Position numbers and translations under genes: made by a program. Shown here one piece after another: positions 16,545 through 24,651 of a stretch of 25,011 bases of DNA. Each line of letters starts with the position of its first letter. Position 1 is the stretch's first letter. The stretch is from CAJQQK01 sp051010015. Its GTDB lineage: Bacteria > Pseudomonadota > Alphaproteobacteria > Rhizobiales > Hyphomicrobiaceae. The DNA lies in NCBI GenBank assembly GCA_051010015.1, contig JBPCVZ010000377.1, positions 1-25,011 on the forward strand, in the 5' to 3' direction. The notes below the pieces were generated by a model. That model did no database searches and was not told where the DNA came from. It worked only from the letters and a program-made list of their open reading frames with translations.

Positions 16545-16721
16545 ATGGGTCTGATCAAGCCGCCGAACATCCTGACGTTCTTTATCGCCTTTGCGCTGGT
16601 TGTTGCCGGCATCCTGACGAAGTTCGGCATCACCATTCCGTTCGTTGGCGACCAGGGCTACTGGCTCCTGCTTGCCGCCAACGTGCTCTTTATTCTCGGT
16701 TGCATCACACGCGGCTTTTGA
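16545..16721 (+). CDS. Small membrane protein, two transmembrane helices
   Basis: A 58-aa frame starts at ATG 16545 with an excellent ribosome binding site (AAAGGAGG, 16533-16540) and ends with TGA at 16719-16721. The product begins MGLIKPPNILTFFIAF and consists of two hydrophobic segments (about residues 8-24 and 37-53) joined by a short loop with KFGITIPFVGDQGYW. Family is not recognised. It follows the YbjQ gene by 121 bases on the same strand and may be part of the same unit or have its own promoter near the inverted repeat. The ribosome binding site and coherent two-helix product make a real gene likely. Confidence 0.75.
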   Translation: MGLIKPPNILTFFIAFALVVAGILTKFGITIPFVGDQGYWLLLAANVLFILGCITRGF

Positions 16722-16748
16722 CACTCACGGGCCGGAGCGGCCGCGCTG

Positions 16749-17633
16749 TCACATCCCCTGCTGTGCCTGAAAGATCGACCGCGACATTTTCGATCGCATC
16801 GGCGGCAGCTTGCATGGCTCGCCTTCGAACACCGGGTAGTCCGGATGGCGCCCGCGCACGATGGCGCCGTCATAGCGGCTCTGCTGGTTGTGGGGCATCA
16901 ACGGCAGGCAGTTCGCCGCCGAATAGGCAAACAGCAGGAACGGTCGCGCCCGCGTCGGGTGCATGTTCGGCATCGAGCCATGCACCGCACGGCAATGATG
17001 CACGGTCACGCTGCCGGCCGGGCCCTTCAGGTAATGGGCTTTGCCAAGATCGATCCCTGCGACATCCGCCTCGTCGATAAAGCCGCACCAGTTGCCATCA
17101 CGCGTGTAGTGATCGTAGACGGGTCCCTTGTGGCTGCCCGCGACAACCCCCATCGGCCCCATCTGATCATCGATGTCATCGAGCGCCACACCGATCGTGA
17201 GGACGTTGTAGGCAGTGTGCGGCCAGAACGGAATGTCCTGGTGCCATTTGACCTCGGCGCCGCCGCCCGACCATTTGAAATTCAATTTGCCGTGATGAAA
17301 CTTGAGGTCGGGGCCGAGCAGGTCCTCGGCGATGTCCACGATCGGGCCGCCCATGGCAAAATCGGCATAGACGGGGTCATGATCCTGCGGCTTCATGAGG
17401 CGGCGCAGCCGCGGGTTTTCGGACGTGTGATCCGGCTCGACATCGAACTTGTCGTTCGACTGCGTCACCGAGCGGCTCTCATCGACCATGCTCTGCGTGA
17501 CCTGCTGCAACTTTGCCAGCCATGTGTCGTCGACGAACGAGTCGAGGCCGAGGTATCCGTTTTCCCGATACGACTCGGTCTGCGCCTCGCTCAGCACCTT
17601 CAACGCGCGTTTGTCAGCGGCCATGTCCTGCAT
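16749..17633 (-). CDS. Phytanoyl-CoA dioxygenase (PhyH) family Fe(II)/2-oxoglutarate oxygenase
   Basis: The 294-aa protein has the double-stranded beta-helix of the PhyH family. The iron-binding facial triad is visible as His131-x-Asp133 in VKWHQDIPFWPHT and His218 in CRAVHGSMPNMHP, with Arg228 or Arg230 in TRARPFLLFAYS as the 2-oxoglutarate anchor. GVVAGSHKGPVYDHY (162-176) between them is also typical. Such enzymes hydroxylate small molecules or acyl-CoAs using O2 and 2-oxoglutarate; bacterial members act on varied substrates, and this one cannot be named. The start at 17633 has GGGAGA seven bases upstream; a second ATG three codons in is possible. It is the second gene of a leftward pair after the Rid-like gene (67-base gap), and it converges on the small membrane protein gene. 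Confidence 0.88.
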   Translation of the reverse strand: MQDMAADKRALKVLSEAQTESYRENGYLGLDSFVDDTWLAKLQQVTQSMVDESRSVTQSNDKFDVEPDHTSENPRLRRLMKPQDHDPVYADFAMGGPIVDIAEDLLGPDLKFHHGKLNFKWSGGGAEVKWHQDIPFWPHTAYNVLTIGVALDDIDDQMGPMGVVAGSHKGPVYDHYTRDGNWCGFIDEADVAGIDLGKAHYLKGPAGSVTVHHCRAVHGSMPNMHPTRARPFLLFAYSAANCLPLMPHNQQSRYDGAIVRGRHPDYPVFEGEPCKLPPMRSKMSRSIFQAQQGM

Positions 17634-17700
17634 CGTGTTCTCCCGGTGATTGCACCAGCTGGAATTTGTCTTTTACTGCACCGAACCACGCCAGGCGTCG

Positions 17701-18096
17701 CTACTGCACGACCGCGATGGCATTGATCTCGATCAGCGCCTCCGGTGACGTCATCTTGGTGACCTCGACCATCGTCGACGCCGGTGCCGGCGCCGAAAAA
17801 TACTCGCGCCGCACTTTGTGAATGGTGTCGAAGTGCTCCATGTTGCGCACATAGACGTCGACCCGGCAAATGTCCTCCAGCGTCCCGCCGGCGACCTCGA
17901 CCGCGGCCTTGAGGTTCTCACACACCTGCCGGGTCTGCGCCTCGACATCGCCGACGCCGATGAGCTTGCCATCCCCCCCTTTGGCCAACATGCCGGAAAT
18001 GAAGACCAGGCGCCCCTGCGCCTCGACCATCGTCGCCTGGCTGAAATGGCCGCTCGGCGGCCCGATCTTGTCCGATGTGATCTGCTGTCGCGGCAT
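17701..18096 (-). CDS. Rid-family (YjgF/YER057c/UK114) protein lacking the RidA arginine
   Basis: The 131-aa protein has the trimeric RidA fold signatures: SQATMVEAQGRLVFISG near the start, GDVEAQTRQVCENLKAAVEVAGG, and ICRVDVYVRNMEHFDTIHKVRREYF. RidA proper hydrolyses reactive 2-aminoacrylate-type imines with an arginine (E. coli Arg105, in PARSCVEV). At the matching place this protein has PASTMVEV with Ser107, so it probably belongs to a Rid subgroup without imine deaminase activity. Such genes often lie in catabolic clusters, and some members have other hydrolytic or binding roles. The start at 18096 has AGGTGA nearby (18101-18106, read leftward). It leads the leftward pair with the PhyH gene and diverges from the sulfatase gene. 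Confidence 0.88.
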   Translation of the reverse strand: MPRQQITSDKIGPPSGHFSQATMVEAQGRLVFISGMLAKGGDGKLIGVGDVEAQTRQVCENLKAAVEVAGGTLEDICRVDVYVRNMEHFDTIHKVRREYFSAPAPASTMVEVTKMTSPEALIEINAIAVVQ

Positions 18097-18237
18097 CCGT
18101 TCACCTCATGTCTGCTCTCGCTCGCGCATACTGTGCAACGGTCATTTACCCTGAACAAGGCATTAGATCGCAACTGTTCGCGGGCAACCATCAGTCCCTT
18201 GGGCACCGATTGCCGCCGTTGTGTCTATCCTGTTGCC

Positions 18238-18272
18238 AGCACTTTCGGTGACGCACCCGCGCCACCGGTGCT
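18238..18272. promoter_or_regulatory. Dyad in the divergent region before the sulfatase gene
   Basis: AGCAC and GGTG on the left pair with CACC and GTGCT on the right, with unequal bulges (TTTC opposite G). It lies 36-70 bases before the sulfatase start in the 211-base region shared with the divergent Rid-like gene. A possible operator, but weak. Confidence 0.2.
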
Positions 18273-18307
18273 AACATCGCAAGACACGCACGAGAACGGA
18301 CACCGGC

Positions 18308-19870
18308 ATGGCAAAGCAACCGAACTTCCTGTTCATCATTACAGACCAACAGCGCGCGGACTGGCTGGGATGTTACGGCCATCCCGTTCTCAGGACGCCG
18401 CACATCGATGCGATTGCCGAAGGCGGCACGCGGTTTGACAATTTCCATGTCGCCTCGCCCGTGTGCATGCCCAATCGTGCGAGCCTCATGACCGGGCGCT
18501 ACCCGAGTGTGCATGGCCTGCGGTACAACGGCTGCACGCTGCCGCTGTCAGCCAATACCTTCGTCGACGTGCTCGCCGCCGGCGGCTATCACACGGCCGC
18601 CATCGGCAAGAGCCACCTGCAGCCGTTCAGCGATATTCCCGCCGAGCAGAGTGCCAGCGTGACGACCGGCCCGATCGCCGAGGCCTGGAAACCGGATAAG
18701 GGAAACTATGCCCAGGAAGAGCCCGGCCGCTACGCCAGCGACGGGCGCTATGAATTCGATGTGCCCTACTATGGCTACCGGCACGTCGACATGGTCACCC
18801 AGCACGGCGACCGTTGCGGCGGGCACTATCGGCAGTGGTTTCGCGAGCAGGCGCCCAATTGGCGCGAACTGCACGACAAGGCCAACCAGCTGGCGCACAA
18901 TTATTCCTGCCCGCAGGCCTATCGCACACCGATCCCGGAGGAGCTCTATCCGACCGCCTACGTCGCCGGTCGCGCCGTCGACTACCTGCAATCGCGCAGC
19001 GACGCGGACCAGCCGTTCTTTGCCTTCGTTTCGTTTCCCGACCCGCACCACCCGTTCAATCCACCGGGCAAGTACTGGGACATGTATGCGCCGGACGACT
19101 TCGAGGTAACGCTGCCCTATTCGGCGCATCACAATCCGACACCGCCGATGCGCTGGATGCACGAGAACTGGCAGGACGGCAAAGGCCAGCACTCGCCGCA
19201 AACCGCGATGATGCTCGGTGATCAGGAGCTGCGCGAGGCGATGGCGCTGACCGCCGGCATGATGGCCTGTGTCGACGATGCCGTCGGCACCATCATGGCC
19301 TGCCTGCGCGATACCGGGCAGTTCGACAACACCGTCGTGTGCTACAACTCGGACCACGGCGACTACCTCGGCGATTTCAACATGCTGCTCAAGGGATCGC
19401 TGCCGTTTCGCGGTATCACGCGGGTGCCGTTTATCTGGTCCGACCCGGACGATCGCCAGCCGCGTGTCTCACATGCCCTCGCGAGCACGGTCGACATTGG
19501 CCAGACGATCCTCGAGCGCGCCGGGCTGGCGCCCTACTTCGGCGTCCAGGGCCAAAGCCTGCTCGCCAATGTCGCGGGCTCGGACGACCTGCGCGATGAA
19601 CTGCTCATCGAATACAACGATGGCATGGCGCGGCTCGGCTTCGACGCGCCGCCGCGTGTGCGCGCCCTGGTCACCGGCCGCTGGCGCTACACGGTCTATG
19701 CCGGGCAGGATTGGGGCGAGCTCTACGATCTCGAAAACGATCCGAGCGAAACGCACAATCTTTGGGACAGCACCACCCATGCGGCGACGCGCGCGGAGCT
19801 GGCCGAGCGCCTCAACCACCACCTGATCCGGCAGATGGACGATAGCCCACGTGCCGCACGCCGGGCGTGA
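18308..19870 (+). CDS. Formylglycine-dependent sulfatase (type I), cytoplasmic
   Basis: The 520-aa enzyme belongs to the alkaline-phosphatase-superfamily sulfatases, which hydrolyse sulfate esters. It has the metal-binding start NFLFIITDQQRADWLG (Asp13), the modification motif Cys53-x-Pro-x-Arg57 in PVCMPNRASLMTGR, GKSHLQP (100-106), FPDPHHPF (243-250), the second metal site Asp349-His350 in YNSDHGDYLGD, and Lys362 in LLKGSLPFRG. Cys53 must be converted to formylglycine, and no maturase is in the window. There is no signal peptide, so it acts in the cytoplasm, unlike polysaccharide sulfatases that are usually exported. The same fold includes phosphonate monoester hydrolases, so the bond cut could be a sulfate or phosphate ester. 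It is followed after 76 bases by the enolase-superfamily gene and is probably co-transcribed with it. The ribosome binding site is weak. Confidence 0.9.
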   Translation: MAKQPNFLFIITDQQRADWLGCYGHPVLRTPHIDAIAEGGTRFDNFHVASPVCMPNRASLMTGRYPSVHGLRYNGCTLPLSANTFVDVLAAGGYHTAAIGKSHLQPFSDIPAEQSASVTTGPIAEAWKPDKGNYAQEEPGRYASDGRYEFDVPYYGYRHVDMVTQHGDRCGGHYRQWFREQAPNWRELHDKANQLAHNYSCPQAYRTPIPEELYPTAYVAGRAVDYLQSRSDADQPFFAFVSFPDPHHPFNPPGKYWDMYAPDDFEVTLPYSAHHNPTPPMRWMHENWQDGKGQHSPQTAMMLGDQELREAMALTAGMMACVDDAVGTIMACLRDTGQFDNTVVCYNSDHGDYLGDFNMLLKGSLPFRGITRVPFIWSDPDDRQPRVSHALASTVDIGQTILERAGLAPYFGVQGQSLLANVAGSDDLRDELLIEYNDGMARLGFDAPPRVRALVTGRWRYTVYAGQDWGELYDLENDPSETHNLWDSTTHAATRAELAERLNHHLIRQMDDSPRAARRA

Positions 19871-19946
19871 TTATGGAGGGCAGGCAGCTGGCACTTCTGC
19901 CCATGGCTCGACAGCAGCCGACCGAGACATTGCGGAGCGCGCAACG

Positions 19947-21173
19947 ATGAAAATAACCGCCGTCGAGACGATCCAGGTCGAGGCGTTCTCCAACTTTCTT
20001 TGGTTGCGCATCGAAACCGATGAAGGGCTGATCGGCGTCGGCGAGACGGCGCGCAATCCCCAGGCAACGGCGGCCTACATTCACGAGACCTGCGCGCCTT
20101 ACCTGCTCGGCAAGTCACCTCTCGATATCGAGCGCCACCACCACGCCTTGATGGAAACCGTCGGCAACCGCTTTGCCGGCTATCCCTCGCGCAGTATCGA
20201 GATGCGCGGCAACTCGGCCGTTGACCTGGCCTTGTGGGACCTGTTCGGCAAGGCGCTCGGCCAACCCGTCTGGCAGCTGCTCGGCGGCCTGTGCCGCGAC
20301 AAGATCCGAATCTACAACACCTGCGCCAGCGCCGATTATAACCGGGTTGCCCGCGACGGCGCCAATACCAAGGTCGTGCAGCACGGGACGGCGACCGGTC
20401 GACAGTTTTCGATATACGAAGACCTCGAAGCGCAGATGGGCGCACCGGAAGACCTGGCGCTGTCGCTGCTTGACGAGGGCATCACCGGCATGAAGATCTG
20501 GCCGTTCGATGTGTTTGCGATGCAGAGCAGCGGCCATCACATCTCGCTGGCAGACCTGCGCACCGGTGTCTCGGTTGTCGAGCGCATCCGCAAGGCGGCC
20601 GGCGACAAGATGGACATCATGATGGAATATCACGGGCTGTGGCGCCTGCCGCAGATCAGCCAGATCGCCCGCGCGCTCGACGATTTCGATGTCTACTGGC
20701 ACGAGGACCCGGTGCCGATGCACCGCTTCGACGACCTCGCGCGCTTCAAGCAGGCGACCAGCGCGCGAGTCACGGGATCAGAGAACCTCGGAACCAAGAC
20801 CTGGTATCTCGAAGCCTTCGAGCGCGGCGCGATTGATGTCGCGCACTTTGATCTGTGCTGGATCGGCGGCCTGACGGAGGGCCGCAAGATCGCCGCGATC
20901 GCCGAAGCCTATGAACGCCCGATCGCGCCGCACGATTGCGTCGGGCCGGTCACGCTGGCGGCGAGCACGCATCTCGTTTGTGCGTCGCGCAACGGGCTCG
21001 TCCAGGAGACCGTGCGCGCCTTCACCCGCGGCTACTATCGCGATATCGCCACCGAGCTTCCGCTGATCGAGAACGGCTACATCACGCCATCCCACGCACC
21101 GGGCATCGGCCTGGAGCTGGTGCCGGGCTTTGCCGACCGTAGCGACGCGGCGGTGCGCCGGAGCACTGCATGA
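19947..21173 (+). CDS. Mandelate racemase/muconate lactonizing enzyme family protein, sugar-acid dehydratase-like
   Basis: The 408-aa enzyme belongs to the enolase superfamily, which abstracts a proton next to a carboxylate. The N-terminal capping domain (1-115) is followed by the barrel. The three metal ligands appear to be Glu227 (MMEYHG), Glu253 (YWHEDPVP) and Glu279 (TGSENLG). A possible base is Lys183 in GMKIWPFD, and a second is His329 in IAPHDCVGPVTLAAS, which resembles the His base in galactonate and related acid-sugar dehydratases. The second Lys of a K-x-K motif is absent. These features favour an acid-sugar dehydratase-like enzyme; the substrate is not assignable. The ATG at 19947 is chosen because GGAG lies at 19933-19936 and the protein then begins at the family N-terminus (MKITAVETI). 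The open frame upstream overlaps the sulfatase end. Confidence 0.87.
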   Translation: MKITAVETIQVEAFSNFLWLRIETDEGLIGVGETARNPQATAAYIHETCAPYLLGKSPLDIERHHHALMETVGNRFAGYPSRSIEMRGNSAVDLALWDLFGKALGQPVWQLLGGLCRDKIRIYNTCASADYNRVARDGANTKVVQHGTATGRQFSIYEDLEAQMGAPEDLALSLLDEGITGMKIWPFDVFAMQSSGHHISLADLRTGVSVVERIRKAAGDKMDIMMEYHGLWRLPQISQIARALDDFDVYWHEDPVPMHRFDDLARFKQATSARVTGSENLGTKTWYLEAFERGAIDVAHFDLCWIGGLTEGRKIAAIAEAYERPIAPHDCVGPVTLAASTHLVCASRNGLVQETVRAFTRGYYRDIATELPLIENGYITPSHAPGIGLELVPGFADRSDAAVRRSTA

Positions 21174-21194
21174 TCGATAGGCAGCGGGCGCCGC

Positions 21195-22295
21195 TCAATG
21201 AAACAAGGTCAGCACGCCGGTGTAGGCATAGATGCGGTCGTTGCACACTTCTCCGCTGCCGTAGAAGCCGACGATCGGTATGTCGCCGAGACGTTCGCGG
21301 ATCGCGTTCATCTCGTGGGCCGGCTCTGAAAACAGATGCGGGCCGCGCGCAACGCAGGAGAAGTAGAGCCCTGCTTTCGGCGGCACCGACATCCGTCCCT
21401 CGAGATCGTCCAGCATGCGCTGGAGGTCGCGGTCTGCATTGTCCGCGTCACGGCGCACGAACATCAGCTGCCGGCAATCGGAGACGTTGTCCGTAATGGC
21501 GATCATGCCCTTGTTCGGGTCGATGCTGACGAGATGGCGCACGAGATAGTCACCAAGGTCGGAACCGTCGACGAGCAACGCGACATATAGATTCGCCAGA
21601 CCGTGACGCGGATCCGCGCCGGCCGTGATGTCGGCCTCTTCGTACAACACATCGAGGGCCGGACGACCGTCAAGCTCGGCGAGCACATTGCCTTGCCCCT
21701 TTGTGATCCGATGCGGCGGCCCGATCGGCGAGCATCCCTGGGTGAGGCCGAAGGTCACCTGCCGCCTGCCGCCGATCTGAACGCCCGACAGGCCGCCGTC
21801 TACGATGCCGTTGGCGATCTGCGCAAAGGTCGACTCCGCGGAGGTCAGCCCGCCGACGAGGTACGCCCCGCTGTCGTGCGCAAACGATGACACGAGGTCG
21901 ATGGCTTTCGGATTGCGCGGATCGACATGAACGATACCCATCGCCGCGGCAAAGCCGTCGCTGGCGCGGTCCTGAATCGAGGAAGGGCTGCTCATCGGCG
22001 CGATGAGACGAAATTCATCATCGCTGAAGCGCCCGGTCAGAATTGCGACGGCCGGGCGTTCGAAATACTCGTTCGCCGTTGCACATATCCCGAAGCCGAC
22101 CGTCCCGACCCAATTCTGCACAGGCGTGCGGGCTTTCAAGATCTCAATGATGTCATCGAGCGATGAAGCCAATCGCTCCGTGACATAGATGAACCCGAGG
22201 GTGTGATCCTCATCGCCGTTCAATTGGGTCGCGCATTGCGCTGCGAGCTCTCGCGCCGTTCCGTCGGCCGCATGGGCCAAGGCGAACTGGGTCAT
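21195..22295 (-). CDS. FIST domain protein (FIST_N and FIST_C)
   Basis: The 366-aa protein consists of the FIST sensory module: an N-terminal part (about 1-200) with GFIYVTERL, WVGTVGFGICATANEYFERPAVAILTG and YLVGGLTSAES, and a C-terminal part (about 215-366) with NVLAELDGRPALDVLYEEA, RRDADNADRDLQRML, GLYFSCVARGPHLF and IPIVGFYGSGEVCND. FIST modules are proposed to bind small ligands such as amino acids and are often joined to signalling domains. Here no output domain is attached. The ATG at 22295 is chosen over a GTG at 22310 because GAGGAGGA lies just upstream (22300-22308). The gene sits downstream of tctA on the same strand and converges on the enolase-family gene with only 21 bases between stops. 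Confidence 0.87.
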   Translation of the reverse strand: MTQFALAHAADGTARELAAQCATQLNGDEDHTLGFIYVTERLASSLDDIIEILKARTPVQNWVGTVGFGICATANEYFERPAVAILTGRFSDDEFRLIAPMSSPSSIQDRASDGFAAAMGIVHVDPRNPKAIDLVSSFAHDSGAYLVGGLTSAESTFAQIANGIVDGGLSGVQIGGRRQVTFGLTQGCSPIGPPHRITKGQGNVLAELDGRPALDVLYEEADITAGADPRHGLANLYVALLVDGSDLGDYLVRHLVSIDPNKGMIAITDNVSDCRQLMFVRRDADNADRDLQRMLDDLEGRMSVPPKAGLYFSCVARGPHLFSEPAHEMNAIRERLGDIPIVGFYGSGEVCNDRIYAYTGVLTLFH

Positions 22296-22638
22296 GACAC
22301 TCCTCCTCACTTATGCAAACCGGCGACACGACGATGCCATGTCGTGCAACGCTCGACGCGCGTGCCCGGTTCGATCGAATCCAGATACAGTCAAGATCAT
22401 GGTGGGGGGCAGGACTTATCGAGCCTGTTTGCAAGCAACGTGCTGCCCGGCGGGTCCGTGCACCTGATCTTAGCCGACCGCCTCCATTACAGCTTGTATA
22501 GCAGCAAAATGCCTGTGTGACGTGCATCGTTTCAATTCAAGACCACCGTGCGATGCGAGCCCGCGACGTATCGCAGCCTGCCGAGACAGATAGCGCACCG
22601 CGCAACAACGGTTGCCATGCAAAGTGCAACCGTGTGGA
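22296..22638. other. Intergenic region between tctA and the FIST gene
   Basis: These 343 bases contain no gene I can support. They hold a stem-loop after tctA (22608-22633), a weaker 6-bp repeat CACGAC/GTCGTG around eight bases (22327-22346), and the ribosome binding site of the FIST gene. A promoter for the FIST gene is expected here, but I see no convincing hexamer pair. Confidence 0.4.
22608..22633 (-). terminator. Stem-loop after tctA
   Basis: ACGGTTGC (22608-22615) and GCAACCGT (22626-22633) are perfect 8-bp reverse complements around a 10-base loop, starting five bases beyond the tctA stop codon in the leftward direction. There is no U-tract, so it may slow or partly stop transcription or protect the 3' end rather than be a classic terminator. 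Confidence 0.4.
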
Positions 22639-24120
22639 TCAGGCGCTGCGCTTCGCAAACCAGCCGAACAGGGCGGGACCGCACAGACCCAGAAACGCGA
22701 GGACGAGGAAAAACGCAGCAAGTGGCTGGGTCATGATGAGCCACCACTGGCCATCGAACATTTTCAGCGAGTTCTGCAAATTCGTCTCGACCATTTCACC
22801 GAGAATGAGCCCGATCGCGACCGGTGCGACGGCGAAGCCAAAGCGGCGCATGAAATAGCCGATGATGCCGAAGATCATGACGATCCAGACATCCTGAAGT
22901 GACTGGTTGAGAGCATAGGCACCGATAACGGACAGCGAGAACACGATCGGCCACAGGATCGCGGTCGGCACCAGCGAAACCCGGGCAAACAGCTTCGCGG
23001 CATAAAGGCCGAGGCCGAGGAACATGATGTTGGCAACGAACATCGCGCCGAAGATCGCGTAGACTTTGTCGACCTGTTCGGTAAACAGGTACGGCCCCGG
23101 GCGCAGGCCGTGCACGAGCAGGCCGACGAGAATGACCGCGGTCGTGCCGCTGCCGGGAATACCGAGCACCATGGTCGGCACCATGGCGCCACCGGTCGCG
23201 GCATTGTTCGCGGCCTCCGCACCGGCGATGCCTTCAACGGCACCCTTGCCAAACTCGTCCTTGTTCTTCGACCAGCGCCGCGCCTCGGAATAACCGATCA
23301 TCGAGGCGACGGTTGCGCCTTCGGCCGGCAAGACACCGATGAACGTGCCGATGCCGCAGGATCGCAGAATGGTCTTCCAGATCTTCCGGTAGTCCGCCAT
23401 GGTCGGCAGCTGCACCGCCTTCATGGCAATCGTCTCGACGATCAAGTTGAGCCGGGTCGACTGCACGAGCAGCTCGGACATGGCGAACAGGCCGATCATG
23501 ACGGGCACGAAATGCAGCCCTTCATAAAGATTGTAATCACCGAACATGAAGCGTTCGATGCCGGTTGATTTATCCGCGCCGATCGTTGCGAGCCAGACAC
23601 CGAACAGACCGCCGATCAGGTTCTTGACCGCACCGCCTGCCGAGATGCTGGCCAGCATCGAAAGGCCGAACAAGGTCAGCGCGAAATATTCAGGCGGGCG
23701 GAATTCATAAGCAACGCGCGCCAGCAACGGCGCTGCGATGCACAGCACGATGACCGAAAAAATTCCACCGATCGTACTCGAGACCACCGCAATCCCGAGT
23801 GCGCGACCGGCTTCGCCACGCTGCGCCATCGGATAGCCATCCAGACAGGTCGCAGCCGCCGCCGACGTGCCCGGCGTGTTGATCAGTATCGCCGTGATCG
23901 ACCCGGCGAATGTCGCCGAAACATAGATCGTGGAGAGCACCGCAATCGCGTGCACGGGATCCATCGTCAGCGTGAACGGCAGCAGCAGGGCCGCCCCGGT
24001 CGTCGCACCGAGCCCCGGCAGCGCGCCGATGATGACACCGATGATGGTGGTCGCGAGGATCAGGAACAGCAGATAGGGATCGGTGACAACCGATGCCATT
24101 GCGATGATCGCTTCGGTCAC
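22639..24120 (-). CDS. tctA: Tripartite tricarboxylate transporter large permease (TctA family)
   Basis: This 493-aa inner-membrane protein is the main channel subunit of a TTT system that imports carboxylates delivered by a Bug-type binding protein. The TctA repeats are visible: IIGALPGLGATTGAALLLPFT (about 31-51), ILINTPGTSAAAATCLDGYPM (about 78-98) and the second-half counterparts GVLPAEGATVASMIGYSEA (about 239-257) and VLGIPGSGTTAVILVG (about 297-312). About 11-12 hydrophobic segments run the length of the protein. It starts at GTG 24120, six bases after the tctB stop; an ATG seven codons later is an alternative. It is the last gene of the leftward tctC-tctB-tctA operon. TTT transporters carry citrate, terephthalate, acid sugars and others, and the ligand here is unknown. 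Confidence 0.95.
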   Translation of the reverse strand: MTEAIIAMASVVTDPYLLFLILATTIIGVIIGALPGLGATTGAALLLPFTLTMDPVHAIAVLSTIYVSATFAGSITAILINTPGTSAAAATCLDGYPMAQRGEAGRALGIAVVSSTIGGIFSVIVLCIAAPLLARVAYEFRPPEYFALTLFGLSMLASISAGGAVKNLIGGLFGVWLATIGADKSTGIERFMFGDYNLYEGLHFVPVMIGLFAMSELLVQSTRLNLIVETIAMKAVQLPTMADYRKIWKTILRSCGIGTFIGVLPAEGATVASMIGYSEARRWSKNKDEFGKGAVEGIAGAEAANNAATGGAMVPTMVLGIPGSGTTAVILVGLLVHGLRPGPYLFTEQVDKVYAIFGAMFVANIMFLGLGLYAAKLFARVSLVPTAILWPIVFSLSVIGAYALNQSLQDVWIVMIFGIIGYFMRRFGFAVAPVAIGLILGEMVETNLQNSLKMFDGQWWLIMTQPLAAFFLVLAFLGLCGPALFGWFAKRSA

Positions 24121-24126
24121 GATGCG

Positions 24127-24642
24127 CTATCCGTAGTAGAGGTTGGTGAGGACGCCGCGCGGAAAGCGGATCCTGAGGACCAGGTCGAACAGAAAGAAGA
24201 CCGACGCCGGCGTGACGAGGGCAACCAATGCGGCCAACCACAGCCTTCGCTCGCCCCACACGAGGCACATCACGAAGATCACCACGATCAAGGCCACGAA
24301 CATATCGACGTAGGTCGTCAGCACGTAGAAGACGAGCATCAGGGCCATGCTGATCCAGGTGGTCGGTGGCTGCGACACCCGCGGCATCGCATTGCCGTTG
24401 GCCATCTGCCAGATCAGGAACGCGTTCAAGAGCGCGATCAGCACCATCAGGAAGATCGGGAAGCTGCGAGGCTGCATGGCTTCGCCGATCAAGATCGGCG
24501 GCGCCTTATCGAGATGCAGGGCCAGATAGACGACGACTGCACAGAACGCGAATATCAACCCCGGAACGAGCAGGTCGACAAGCGCAAGGGGCCGCGCTTG
24601 CGGCGCAGCCCCTTCCTGAGTTGTCTCGGTATCGGAAGCCAT
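24127..24642 (-). CDS. tctB: Tripartite tricarboxylate transporter small permease (TctB family)
   Basis: The 171-aa protein has the four-helix TctB layout: hydrophobic segments at about 22-46, 60-82, 90-125 (long, two helices) and 130-152, with the usual RSFPIFLMVLIAL segment in the second. It starts at ATG 24642 with AGGCGGA just upstream (inside the 9-base gap and the end of the tctC gene) and stops six bases before tctA. TctB subunits are poorly conserved, so the assignment rests on size, topology and position between TctC and TctA. Confidence 0.9.
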   Translation of the reverse strand: MASDTETTQEGAAPQARPLALVDLLVPGLIFAFCAVVVYLALHLDKAPPILIGEAMQPRSFPIFLMVLIALLNAFLIWQMANGNAMPRVSQPPTTWISMALMLVFYVLTTYVDMFVALIVVIFVMCLVWGERRLWLAALVALVTPASVFFLFDLVLRIRFPRGVLTNLYYG

Positions 24643-24651
24643 AGCGTCCGC

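Noticed and set aside
16730..16742. GGCCG-GAG-CGGCC hairpin between the small membrane gene and the PhyH gene
   Set aside because: Short stem with a three-base loop and no T-tract in either direction; may be chance in GC-rich DNA.
22517..22858. 113-codon plus-strand open frame overlapping the end of tctA
   Set aside because: Largely antisense to tctA and crosses its stem-loop; basic low-information product.
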